Shown here: piece after piece, positions 22,665-30,457 of the stretch
Position numbering within the stretch: the stretch's first letter is position 1
Layout of the letters: the number at the start of each line of letters is the position of its first letter
Origin: an uncultured Lachnospiraceae bacterium
GTDB lineage: Bacteria; Bacillota; Clostridia; Lachnospirales; Lachnospiraceae
Length of the DNA stretch: 31,087 nt
NCBI GenBank assembly: GCA_910588215.1
Contig: CAJUQJ010000046.1
Span: forward strand, 1 to 31,087
Direction: 5' to 3'
The notes under the pieces: model-generated
Database searches by the model: none
The model's input: the letters and a program-made list of their open reading frames with translations, nothing else
Told to the model about the DNA's origin: nothing
Position numbers and translations under genes: made by a program

Positions 22665-23657
22665 TCAATCCTCGCGATACCCTGCAAGGAACTCCACATA
22701 CTTGCCGGTACCGACAGCAACTGCCGTCATCGGATCCTCTGCCGTCATCGTATTAATGCCGGTGTGGGATGCGATCAAATCCTCCAATCCGCGCAGCAGA
22801 CTTCCACCTCCCGTGAGCACGATCCCTCTGTCTGCAATGTCTGCTGCCAGCTCGGGCGGCGTCTTCTCTAAAACGCTGTGGATCGTCTCCACGATCTGTA
22901 CGGTCGTCTCGTGTAAAGCTTCCTCCGTCTCTTCCGAAGACACCTTCACGGTACGGGGCAATCCAGTCACGAGATTTCGTCCTCTGACATCCATATAGTC
23001 TACTTCCGGCCGCTTGAAAGCGGAACCGATCTTTATCTTCAAATCCTCTGCTGTCCGTTCACCGATCAGCAGGTTATGCTTCTTACGCATATAACGCACG
23101 ATAGCTTCGTCGAAATCGTCTCCGGCGATCTTGATAGAAGCACTGACCACCGTACCGCCCAGCGAGATCACCGCAATATCGGAAGTTCCGCCGCCGATAT
23201 CCACGATCATATTACCGCAGGGTTTGGAAATATCAATGCCCGCTCCGATCGCTGCCGCGATAGGCTCTTCAATGATGGAAACTTCTCTGGCGCCCGCCTG
23301 ATAAGTAGCGTCCTCAACTGCCTTCTTCTCCACTTCCGTAACACCACTTGGCACACACACGGCAATGCGCGGCTTGCGAAACGTCTTCTTGCCCAGAGCC
23401 TTCTGGATAAAATACTTCATCATCTTCTCTGTCACCTGATAGTCCGAAATAACACCCTGCCGCAGCGGCCTTACCGCCACAATATTGCCCGGTGTCCTTC
23501 CCAACATCAGTCTCGCGTCCTCACCGATGGCCTTGATCTTATTCGTATCTCTATCAAAAGCTACAACAGAGGGCTCTTTCAATACAACGCCTTTGCCCCT
23601 GATGTAGACCAGTATGCTGGCTGTTCCCAAATCAATTCCAATGTCTGTATACTGCAT
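22665..23657 (-). CDS. mreB: Rod-shape determining protein MreB/Mbl
   Basis: From the ATG at 23657, preceded by AAAGGGG, the product has 330 residues, the normal MreB size; the frame is open 15 codons upstream without a ribosome site. The actin-fold nucleotide motifs are GIDLGTAS (7-14), EEPIAAAIGAG (130-140), DIGGGTSD (153-160) and LTGGGSLLRGL near the C-terminus. MreB filaments guide lateral cell-wall synthesis. The two flagellar genes directly downstream reproduce the Bacillus mbl-flhO-flhP arrangement, so this is probably the Mbl paralogue. It has a strong sigma-A promoter with an A/T tract upstream. Confidence 0.95.
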   Translation of the reverse strand: MQYTDIGIDLGTASILVYIRGKGVVLKEPSVVAFDRDTNKIKAIGEDARLMLGRTPGNIVAVRPLRQGVISDYQVTEKMMKYFIQKALGKKTFRKPRIAVCVPSGVTEVEKKAVEDATYQAGAREVSIIEEPIAAAIGAGIDISKPCGNMIVDIGGGTSDIAVISLGGTVVSASIKIAGDDFDEAIVRYMRKKHNLLIGERTAEDLKIKIGSAFKRPEVDYMDVRGRNLVTGLPRTVKVSSEETEEALHETTVQIVETIHSVLEKTPPELAADIADRGIVLTGGGSLLRGLEDLIASHTGINTMTAEDPMTAVAVGTGKYVEFLAGYRED

Positions 23658-23787
23658 TCCCTTTGATCCCCTTTCTCGTGATCTCTCTATAATAATTTCC
23701 AATTGCTGTCAAAATAAACCATGATTCAGGCCTCCTGCCGTTCGGTCAGCCATGTGTTTTCATGAAAAAGCGCAATATGCTGGATAT

Positions 23788-23855
23788 ATTATAACCTAAA
23801 GAAATGGTTTTTCAAAGGCTTTTATAGATTTTTTAAAAAATTTTAAAAATTAAAA
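23788..23855 (-). promoter_or_regulatory. Promoter and UP-like tract of mreB/mbl
   Basis: On the minus strand TTGAAA (23810-23815) and a perfect TATAAT (23788-23793) are spaced by 16 bp. An almost pure A/T tract (about 23820-23855) upstream of the -35 resembles an UP element. The start codon is about 120 bp downstream. The 358 bp between this gene and the next coding region hold this promoter and the terminator at 23866. Confidence 0.75.
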
Positions 23856-23891
23856 GAACACCGAAAACAGAACGGTTCCCTCCGTCCTGTT
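23850..23891 (-). terminator. Terminator after the conserved hypothetical gene
   Basis: On the minus strand a 10-bp stem with one G-U pair (23882-23891 with 23866-23875) and a six-base loop is followed by a T-rich stretch ending TTCTTTTAATTTTT. It lies about 125 bp after the stop codon at 24016 and just upstream of the mreB promoter. Confidence 0.7.
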
Positions 23892-24015
23892 CTCAGCATC
23901 CATGCTCCATAGTATTTGTATCGGAATATTATCTGAATTCCTTAACCACCGGCATGTAAAAAACATTCCCAAAATCATCCAGATCATATCTCGAAGACGC
24001 CGGGAAGAAGACCGA

Positions 24016-24708
24016 TCAGATCCTGGCATCAAACGGACGATACAACGCCGCGGCTCTCTGCAATTCCTCTGTCGTCATTTCCTCTGTCGGCTTCTGCATC
24101 CCGTCTGTCACTAATTCTTCCTCTACCTGTCGGATATCCTGTGGTTTGATCGCATCCTGCACCTGTAAAGCTTCCTGTCCATCAGCTGCCTCCGGCAGAT
24201 TCTCCGACAGATTCTGCAATTCTTCGGGCGTCATCTCCTGTTGAACGTCCTGCAGTTCCTCCTGCAGCTCCAGAGCCTCTTCCATCACTTCGTCCAGTTC
24301 TTCCAGAATGCCGCCGCCACTCTCCGTGCCGGTCGCCTCTTCCACAAGATCTTCCATTCTCTCTTCCGGTGTCTTGGGCTTACTCTTCTCCACCGCCTCA
24401 GCGATTTTCTCTCCGATCTCCCGAGACTCATCCATCATATGCCACATCTGCTCGTTGTTGTAGGCCATCTTCGCCGCCGCAATCTGATCCTCATAAGAGT
24501 GAAACAATTCCAGCTTTCTGGCAATCTCCTCCACCGTCTCGCATTTTATATTCTTAAGGTTCTCCTTCTGATTCTCGAAGAAGGCAACCTGCCTGTCACG
24601 CTCTTCCTGCCGTTCCATCTTCTGCTGCGTACTCTTGAGGACATTGCCTCTGTTCAGAAAACCGCCACCAAAAACAGAACTGCCAAATCCATGCATGCCA
24701 ATATTCAT
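24016..24708 (-). CDS. Conserved hypothetical, glutamate-rich helical protein
   Basis: From the ATG at 24708, with GGGAGGG nine bases upstream, the product is 230 residues. The N-terminus is glycine-rich and hydrophobic (MNIGMHGFGSSVFGGGFLNRG), then a long charged helical region (about 25-110) and a highly acidic, Glu/Gln-rich coiled-coil region (about 120-215). It ends with a short basic motif, ALYRPFDARI, that looks conserved by its contrast with the rest. No enzymatic or membrane motifs are seen. A TATAAT at 24766-24771 with no good -35 could be its promoter. It sits between uvrA and mreB with its own terminator. Function unknown; a role in surface or filament assembly would be speculation. 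Confidence 0.7.
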   Translation of the reverse strand: MNIGMHGFGSSVFGGGFLNRGNVLKSTQQKMERQEERDRQVAFFENQKENLKNIKCETVEEIARKLELFHSYEDQIAAAKMAYNNEQMWHMMDESREIGEKIAEAVEKSKPKTPEERMEDLVEEATGTESGGGILEELDEVMEEALELQEELQDVQQEMTPEELQNLSENLPEAADGQEALQVQDAIKPQDIRQVEEELVTDGMQKPTEEMTTEELQRAAALYRPFDARI

Positions 24709-24848
24709 AGCTATCCCTCCCGTCACATTATAAAAAGCACCTTTTAACACTCTAATCCTATATTTATTATATCGTCAGTCCAAGTGCCGCCGTGAAGGCG
24801 GACAAACGATGATTCATGTCAGATTTTGCCCGTTTCGCGGCATTAACG

Positions 24849-27716
24849 TCAGGAACCCATACTCTTTGCCTTTTCCAACATCTTTTTGATATAGATGCCG
24901 GTGTAGGATACCGGATTCTCCGCCACCTTCTCGGGTGTACCCTCAGCGATCACGGTGCCGCCGCCCTCGCCGCCCTCCGGCCCCATATCGATAATGTGAT
25001 CCGCAGTCTTGATCACATCCAGATTGTGCTCGATGACCACCACCGTATTACCGCCTTCCGCCAGCTTGTGCAGAATATCCACCAGCTTATGCACATCCGC
25101 GAAATGCAGGCCCGTAGTCGGTTCGTCCAATATATAGATGGTCTTGCCTGTACTGCGCTTGCTCAGCTCTGTGGCCAGCTTGATCCGCTGTGCCTCACCA
25201 CCGGACAGTGTCGTAGAAGGCTGTCCGAGCTTCACATAAGACAATCCCACATCATAAAGCGTCTCTATCTTCCTGCGGATCGACGGAAGATTCTCGAAGA
25301 AAGGCATAGCTTCCTCCACCGTCATATCCAGCACGTCATAGATATTCTTACCTTTATATTTTACCTCCAGCGTCTCACGGTTGTAGCGCTTACCGCCGCA
25401 GACTTCACATGGTACATACACATCCGGCAGGAAATGCATCTCGATCTTGATGATGCCGTCGCCACCGCAGGCCTCGCATCTGCCGCCCTTCACATTGAAG
25501 CTGAACCTTCCCTTACTATAGCCTCTGGCCTTGGCGTCCTGAGTGGAGGCGAACAGATCTCTGATCTGATCGAACACCCCTGTGTAGGTAGCCGGATTCG
25601 ACCGGGGCGTCCTGCCGATGGGCGACTGGTCAATGTCAATCACCTTATCCAGCTGGTCTATCCCCTCAATTCCCGTATGCCTGCCAGGAATACACCGTGC
25701 CCTGTTCAAATCCCGCGCCAGGTGCTTATAAAGGATCTCATTGACCAGCGAACTCTTCCCGGATCCTGAGACTCCCGTCACGCAGGTCATGATTCCCAGC
25801 GGGATCTTTACGTCTACTTTCTTCAGATTATTCTCCTGAGCGCCTTTGACCTTCAAATAGCCGGTAGGCTTCCTTCTCTTCTCTGGTACGGGTATCCGTA
25901 GTTTGCCGCTCAGGTACTGTCCCGTGATGGACTCTTCCACCTGCATGATCTCCTCCGCCGTACCCTGCGCAACCACCTCGCCGCCATGGGATCCTGCCCC
26001 CGGCCCGATATCCACAATATGGTCCGCAGCAAACATAGTGTCCTCGTCATGTTCGACCACCAGCAGTGTATTGCCCATGTCCTTCAGGTTCTTAAGGGCA
26101 GCGATCAGCTTGTCATTGTCTCGCTGGTGCAGGCCGATACTGGGCTCATCCAGAATATAGCACACTCCTACCAGCCCCGAACCGATCTGGGTCGCCAGAC
26201 GGATCCGCTGTGCCTCGCCACCGGAAAGCGATCCGGTAGCCCTGGATAAGGACAGATAGTCCAGACCGACCTCCATCAGGAAACCGACCCTGGCGCGGAT
26301 TTCTTTCAGGATTCTCCTGCCGATCAGCTGTTGCTGCGGTGTCAGTTCCATATCCCCGATAAAGGAATGCAGCTTCGTGATAGACATGGATGTGATCTCA
26401 TAGATATTCTTATCACACACGGTCACTGCCAGAGATTCTTTCTTCAGGCGCATACCGCCGCATTCCTTACAGGGCGTAATACGCATGAATGATTCATATT
26501 CCTGTTTGATCATATCCGAACCTGTTTCCCGGTATTTCCGATCCATATTCCTGACCAGACCCTCGAAAGCCACCGGATAGACGCCCTTACCCCGCTGCCC
26601 TTCATAATAAACGTCAACCTTCTTGCCATTCGTGCCGTAACAGATCGCGTCCTGCGCCTCCTGCGGCAGTTCCTCAAAAGGCGTATCCATACTGAACTTA
26701 TACTCCTTAGCCAATGCCTGCAGGAGTGCGTTGGTAAAACTGCCCTTGTCCTTGCTGGACTGCCATCCCATCACGGCAATGGCGCCCTCATTCAGACTGA
26801 GGCTTCTGTCCGGTATCATCAATTCAAGATCAAATTCCATCTTATATCCCAAGCCGAAGCAGTCCGGGCAGGCGCCAAAGGGATTGTTGAAGGAAAAGCT
26901 TCTCGGCTCAATCTCGCTGATGCTGATCCCGCAATCCGGACAGGCAAAACTCTGGCTGAAGTTGATCGGCTCTCCGTCTATCACATCCAATACCATCTGC
27001 CCTTCCGCCAGCGCAAATACATTCTCAATGGAATCAGTCAGACGCCTCTCGATACCTTCCTTGACTACAAGACGGTCCACAACGATCTCTATAGTATGCT
27101 TGATGTTCTTCTCCAGTTTGATCTCTTCCGACAATTCATACAAATTCCCGTCAACACGCACGCGCACGTAACCGCTCTTCTTGGCCCGTTCAAAGACCTT
27201 GGCGTGTTCGCCCTTCCTTCCCCGCACCACCGGCGCCAGAAGCTGTATCCTTGTTCCCTGCTCAAGCGCAAGGATCTGATCCACGATCTGGTCTACAGTC
27301 TGCCGTCTGATCTCCCGGCCGCACTTCGGGCAATGGGGAATACCAATCCTGGCATACAACAATCTGAAATAATCGTAGATCTCCGTCACCGTTCCCACCG
27401 TGGAACGAGGATTCCTGTTGGTAGATTTCTGATCGATGGAGATCGCCGGAGACAGCCCCTCGATCCGCTCCACATTCGGCTTCTCCATCTGTCCCAGGAA
27501 CTGTCTCGCATAAGAGGACAAGGACTCCATATATCTCCTCTGCCCCTCCGCATAAATGGTATCAAAAGCAAGCGAAGACTTCCCGGAACCGGACAGCCCC
27601 GTGAGCACCACAAACTCGTTACGGGGAATATCCACATCCAACGCTTTCAGATTATGTTCATTTGCACCCCGGATCTTGATATATTCACGGGGACGCATCT
27701 TTACTGTGTCTGCCAT
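24849..27716 (-). CDS. uvrA: Excinuclease ABC subunit A
   Basis: The 955-residue protein is UvrA, the damage-recognition ATPase of nucleotide excision repair. It has two ABC ATPase modules: Walker A GLSGSGKSS (40-48) and GVSGSGKSS in the second half, each with an LSGGEAQRI signature and a DEPS/DEPT Walker B. Two zinc fingers are present, one with CPDC and, 19 residues later, CPDC, and another built from CEACGG and CEVCGG. The ATG at 27716 follows GGAGGAAAC; an ATG four codons upstream overlaps that ribosome site. It is downstream of uvrB with its own promoter candidate and a tandem repeat in the 136-bp gap. Confidence 0.98.
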   Translation of the reverse strand: MADTVKMRPREYIKIRGANEHNLKALDVDIPRNEFVVLTGLSGSGKSSLAFDTIYAEGQRRYMESLSSYARQFLGQMEKPNVERIEGLSPAISIDQKSTNRNPRSTVGTVTEIYDYFRLLYARIGIPHCPKCGREIRRQTVDQIVDQILALEQGTRIQLLAPVVRGRKGEHAKVFERAKKSGYVRVRVDGNLYELSEEIKLEKNIKHTIEIVVDRLVVKEGIERRLTDSIENVFALAEGQMVLDVIDGEPINFSQSFACPDCGISISEIEPRSFSFNNPFGACPDCFGLGYKMEFDLELMIPDRSLSLNEGAIAVMGWQSSKDKGSFTNALLQALAKEYKFSMDTPFEELPQEAQDAICYGTNGKKVDVYYEGQRGKGVYPVAFEGLVRNMDRKYRETGSDMIKQEYESFMRITPCKECGGMRLKKESLAVTVCDKNIYEITSMSITKLHSFIGDMELTPQQQLIGRRILKEIRARVGFLMEVGLDYLSLSRATGSLSGGEAQRIRLATQIGSGLVGVCYILDEPSIGLHQRDNDKLIAALKNLKDMGNTLLVVEHDEDTMFAADHIVDIGPGAGSHGGEVVAQGTAEEIMQVEESITGQYLSGKLRIPVPEKRRKPTGYLKVKGAQENNLKKVDVKIPLGIMTCVTGVSGSGKSSLVNEILYKHLARDLNRARCIPGRHTGIEGIDQLDKVIDIDQSPIGRTPRSNPATYTGVFDQIRDLFASTQDAKARGYSKGRFSFNVKGGRCEACGGDGIIKIEMHFLPDVYVPCEVCGGKRYNRETLEVKYKGKNIYDVLDMTVEEAMPFFENLPSIRRKIETLYDVGLSYVKLGQPSTTLSGGEAQRIKLATELSKRSTGKTIYILDEPTTGLHFADVHKLVDILHKLAEGGNTVVVIEHNLDVIKTADHIIDMGPEGGEGGGTVIAEGTPEKVAENPVSYTGIYIKKMLEKAKSMGS

Positions 27717-27730
27717 AGTTTCCTCCATTT

Positions 27731-27770
27731 GTTACTGTCTGTTACTGTTTGTTACCATCTGTTTCTGTCT
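27731..27770. repeat. Four-unit 10-bp tandem repeat upstream of uvrA
   Basis: Four contiguous decamers, GTTACTGTCT, GTTACTGTTT, GTTACCATCT and GTTTCTGTCT, differ from each other by one to three bases. They end 15 bp before the uvrA start codon, directly upstream of the ribosome binding site, so they are in the leader of the uvrA mRNA. Confidence 0.85.
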
Positions 27771-27813
27771 CAGTGTGTATTCCTTTTCAGATCTATTATT
27801 TATAAACATCTAT

Positions 27814-27843
27814 TATTATATAAATTTGCAGGATCCGGTGTCA
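27814..27843 (-). promoter_or_regulatory. Candidate internal promoter for uvrA
   Basis: On the minus strand CTGACA (27838-27843) and TATAAT (27814-27819) are spaced by 18 bp, ten bp after the uvrB stop. No LexA box is found here, so this could give damage-independent uvrA expression. Confidence 0.55.
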
Positions 27844-27852
27844 GCTACACTG

Positions 27853-29856
27853 CTACTCCTTATCAAAATCCCGCAGCTTCCCCTTCAATTCCACCATCCT
27901 GTCACGCAGTTCTGCCGCCGCCTCGAAATTCAGATCCGCCGCCGCCTTCTTCATCTGCTTCTCCACATCCTTGATCAGTTTCTCCAGTTCCTGTCTGCTC
28001 ATGGATTCCGGATCCTTCTCAAATCTCCGTTCTTCCTTGGCGATCGTCCTGGAAATGCTGATCAGATCTCGCACCGCCTTCTTGATCGTCTGCGGCGTAA
28101 TGCCGTGCTCCTTATTATAGCGCTGCTGGATCTCTCGCCTGCGGTTTGTCTCCATGATAGCCGCACGCATGGAATCCGTCATATTATCGGCATACATTAT
28201 AACGTGTCCTTCCGAGTTACGCGCCGCACGGCCGATTGTCTGGATCAGGGACGTCTCAGAACGCAGAAATCCCTCTTTATCCGCATCCAGAATCGCCACC
28301 AGCGAAATTTCCGGAATATCCAATCCTTCGCGAAGCAGATTGATACCTACCAGCACATCGAAGACGTCCAGACGCATGTCCCGGATGATCTCCGCCCGCT
28401 CCAGCGTATCGATATCAGAGTGCAAATACTTCACACGGATTCCGACTTCACTCATATAGGTTGTCAGGTCTTCCGCCATGCGCTTGGTCAGCGTCGTCAC
28501 CAGGATCTTGTGATGATTTGCCACTTCCTTATTGACCTCCGAGATCAGGTCATCGATCTGTCCCTCCACCGGACGCACGTCCACCTCCGGATCCAACAAT
28601 CCGGTAGGACGGATGATCTGCTCCGTGCGGAACAATTCGTGAGATGCCTCATACTCCGACGGTGTCGCCGATACAAACAGCATCTGATCAATATGCTGTT
28701 CAAATTCTCCGAAATTCAACGGCCTGTTGTCCAGTGCCGAGGGCAGTCGGAATCCATAGTCCACCAGTGTATTCTTCCGCGATCTGTCTCCCGCATACAT
28801 TCCCCGGATCTGTGGGATCGTCATATGGGACTCGTCTATTATAATAAGGAAGTCATCCTTAAAATAATCCATCAAAGTAAAAGGCGGCTCTCCTTCCGCC
28901 ATACCGTTCAGATGGCGGGAATAGTTCTCAATACCGGAACAGAACCCGGTCTCCCGCAGCATCTCGATGTCGAAGTTTGTCCGTTCCGACACGCGTTGCG
29001 CCTCCAGCAGCTTGTCCTCACCCTTGAAGTATTTCACCCGTTCCGCCAGCTCTTTCTCAATCTCTACGCAGGCGATATTGATCTTCTCCTGCGGCACTAC
29101 ATAATGAGAAGCCGGATAGATCATCACATGTTCCAGCGTCGCATGGACTTGTCCCGTCAGCGGATCTGTCTGCGCGATTCGGTCGATCTCATCCCCAAAA
29201 AACTCGATGCGGATCAGATGATCGCCGCCCTGTGCCGGATAAACCTCCACCACATCACCGCGCACCCGGAAACAGCACCTGTCCAGATCCATATCATTGC
29301 GGTCGTATTGCATCTCGATCAAGCCCCGAATCACCTCATCCCGGTCCCGTTGCATACCCGGGCGCAAGGACATACTCATACCCGCATATTCTTCCGGGCT
29401 GCCCAAGCCGTAGATACAGGACACGCTGGCCACAACCACAACATCCCGCCGCTCCGTCAAAGATGCCGTAGCTGACAGACGCAGCTTGTCGATCTCATCA
29501 TTGATGGAAGAGTCCTTCGCAATATAGGTATCGGTGGACGGAACGTAAGCCTCTGGCTGGTAATAATCGTAGTAGGACACAAAATATTCCACTGCGTTTT
29601 CCGGGAAAAATTCTTTAAACTCGCCGTACAGCTGTCCGGCCAATGTCTTATTGTGGGCTATTACCAATGTGGGCTTCTGCAGCTGTTGGATGATATTGGC
29701 CATGGTAAAGGTCTTGCCGGAGCCCGTAACACCCAGTAAAGTCTGGAATTGATTGCCTTCCCGGAACCCTTTGACCAGGGCTTCTATGGCCTGCGGCTGG
29801 TCGCCGGTTGGTTGGTATTCACTGTGGAGTTTGAACGTTTTTTGTTCAGTTTGCAC
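27853..29856 (-). CDS. uvrB: Excinuclease ABC subunit B
   Basis: The most likely start is the GTG at 29856, eight bases after GGAGG (29865-29869); the frame is open further to a TTG at 29871 that overlaps this site. The product is 667 residues. It has the helicase motifs of UvrB: Walker A GVTGSGKT (42-49), the beta-hairpin region YYDYYQPEAYVPSTDTYIAKD, IIIDESHMTIPQ and QTIGRAARNSEGHVIMYAD. It ends with the UVR domain that contacts UvrC (KLIKDVEKQMKKAAADLNFEAAAELRDRM). UvrB verifies damage and loads UvrC. Transcription starts from an SOS-type promoter with a LexA box. Confidence 0.97.
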   Translation of the reverse strand: MQTEQKTFKLHSEYQPTGDQPQAIEALVKGFREGNQFQTLLGVTGSGKTFTMANIIQQLQKPTLVIAHNKTLAGQLYGEFKEFFPENAVEYFVSYYDYYQPEAYVPSTDTYIAKDSSINDEIDKLRLSATASLTERRDVVVVASVSCIYGLGSPEEYAGMSMSLRPGMQRDRDEVIRGLIEMQYDRNDMDLDRCCFRVRGDVVEVYPAQGGDHLIRIEFFGDEIDRIAQTDPLTGQVHATLEHVMIYPASHYVVPQEKINIACVEIEKELAERVKYFKGEDKLLEAQRVSERTNFDIEMLRETGFCSGIENYSRHLNGMAEGEPPFTLMDYFKDDFLIIIDESHMTIPQIRGMYAGDRSRKNTLVDYGFRLPSALDNRPLNFGEFEQHIDQMLFVSATPSEYEASHELFRTEQIIRPTGLLDPEVDVRPVEGQIDDLISEVNKEVANHHKILVTTLTKRMAEDLTTYMSEVGIRVKYLHSDIDTLERAEIIRDMRLDVFDVLVGINLLREGLDIPEISLVAILDADKEGFLRSETSLIQTIGRAARNSEGHVIMYADNMTDSMRAAIMETNRRREIQQRYNKEHGITPQTIKKAVRDLISISRTIAKEERRFEKDPESMSRQELEKLIKDVEKQMKKAAADLNFEAAAELRDRMVELKGKLRDFDKE

Positions 29857-29887
29857 AAAGGTTACCTCCAAAATTCATAGTAAAAAA

Positions 29888-29966
29888 GTTCACCTATTGG
29901 TACGAAATTCGTGTAAGCACATCTTTCGTCTGACGGAAAATGGCTTTTACACGAATTCTGTTCACC
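29888..29966. repeat. Inverted repeat in the uvrB leader, flanked by direct repeats
   Basis: Perfect 11-bp arms, 29906-29916 and 29947-29957, enclose a 30-base loop region. They are flanked by two direct copies of GTTCACC at 29888-29894 and 29960-29966. The block lies 30-110 bases upstream of uvrB, inside the expected leader. It could be a leader hairpin, or a small inserted element with its duplicated target. Confidence 0.55.
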
Positions 29967-30079
29967 AAATTAAATTTTAATATTAAATGAGTGTAATAAA
30001 ACCCATGTAGACACAATAACACTATAAGAGCAATCATATACTTAATTCATGCTTTTGGAATCATGTAAAAGCAGATTTG

Positions 30080-30108
30080 ATTATATCATACTGAATCAGA
30101 TTTGTACA
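30080..30108 (-). promoter_or_regulatory. Promoter of uvrB-uvrA
   Basis: On the minus strand TGTACA (30103-30108) and a perfect TATAAT (30080-30085) are spaced by 17 bp. It lies about 215 bp upstream of uvrB and 10 bp downstream of a LexA box. The 305-bp gap around it holds only this promoter region and the leader repeat. Confidence 0.75.
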
Positions 30109-30117
30109 GCAGTTTTC

Positions 30118-30131
30118 AGAACGTTTGTTCT
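30118..30131. promoter_or_regulatory. LexA (SOS) box upstream of uvrBA
   Basis: AGAACGTTTGTTCT is a palindromic match to the Firmicutes LexA site (GAAC, four bases, GTTC, extended by A and T on the outside). It is ten bp upstream of the -35 of the uvrB promoter. uvrBA is a classic SOS operon, so position and target agree. No lexA gene is in the window. Confidence 0.8.
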
Positions 30132-30161
30132 GATTCCTTGAATTTTTTGTGAATGAACTTT

Positions 30162-30299
30162 TTATCTCCCTTCAGGAGGCATCACATCTTTCATGTACGC
30201 CAGTAATTCCGGAATCTCCTCAGGAATGATATAAGAATTGTCACCATAAATATCCACTGTGACTAATTCCTTGGCATGTCCCATCAGCTTTGCAACTTC
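30162..30299 (-). pseudogene. C-terminal remnant of a tyrosine recombinase/integrase
   Basis: The last 45 codons encode EVAKLMGHAKELVTVDIYGDNSYIIPEEIPELLAYMKDVMP, which is the C-terminal end of a phage-type integrase. It includes the box around LMGHA and the nucleophile tyrosine in VDIYGD. The frame is open upstream to 30461, but that part does not look like an integrase and lacks the catalytic Arg-His region, so the fragment is a truncated, probably non-functional relic. It ends 30 bp before the LexA box of uvrBA. It may mark an excised or decayed mobile element. Confidence 0.7.
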
Positions 30300-30457
30300 T
30301 CCGATATGGCAGCAACCTTTTTGAAAGTTACTTTTTACTGCAATAGCCATTGAAAGTATACATGATGTGTTATCTGTATGCTTCAGTGCAAAACATAAAT
30401 GATTCCCCCTATCTTCCACATAGGACAGATTGATATTGTTAGCTGCAACGGTTAATA

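Noticed and set aside
23850..24032. Small minus-strand ORF of 60 codons overlapping the stop of the glutamate-rich hypothetical
   Set aside because: A hydrophobic patch (MIWMILGMFFTC) made it look like a small membrane protein, but there is no ribosome binding site and its last codons are the terminator hairpin. Most likely non-coding.
27556..29475. Long plus-strand open frame of about 639 codons
   Set aside because: It is antisense to uvrB and to the uvrA start, has low-complexity composition and no start signals. It is a shadow of highly biased coding sequence on the minus strand.
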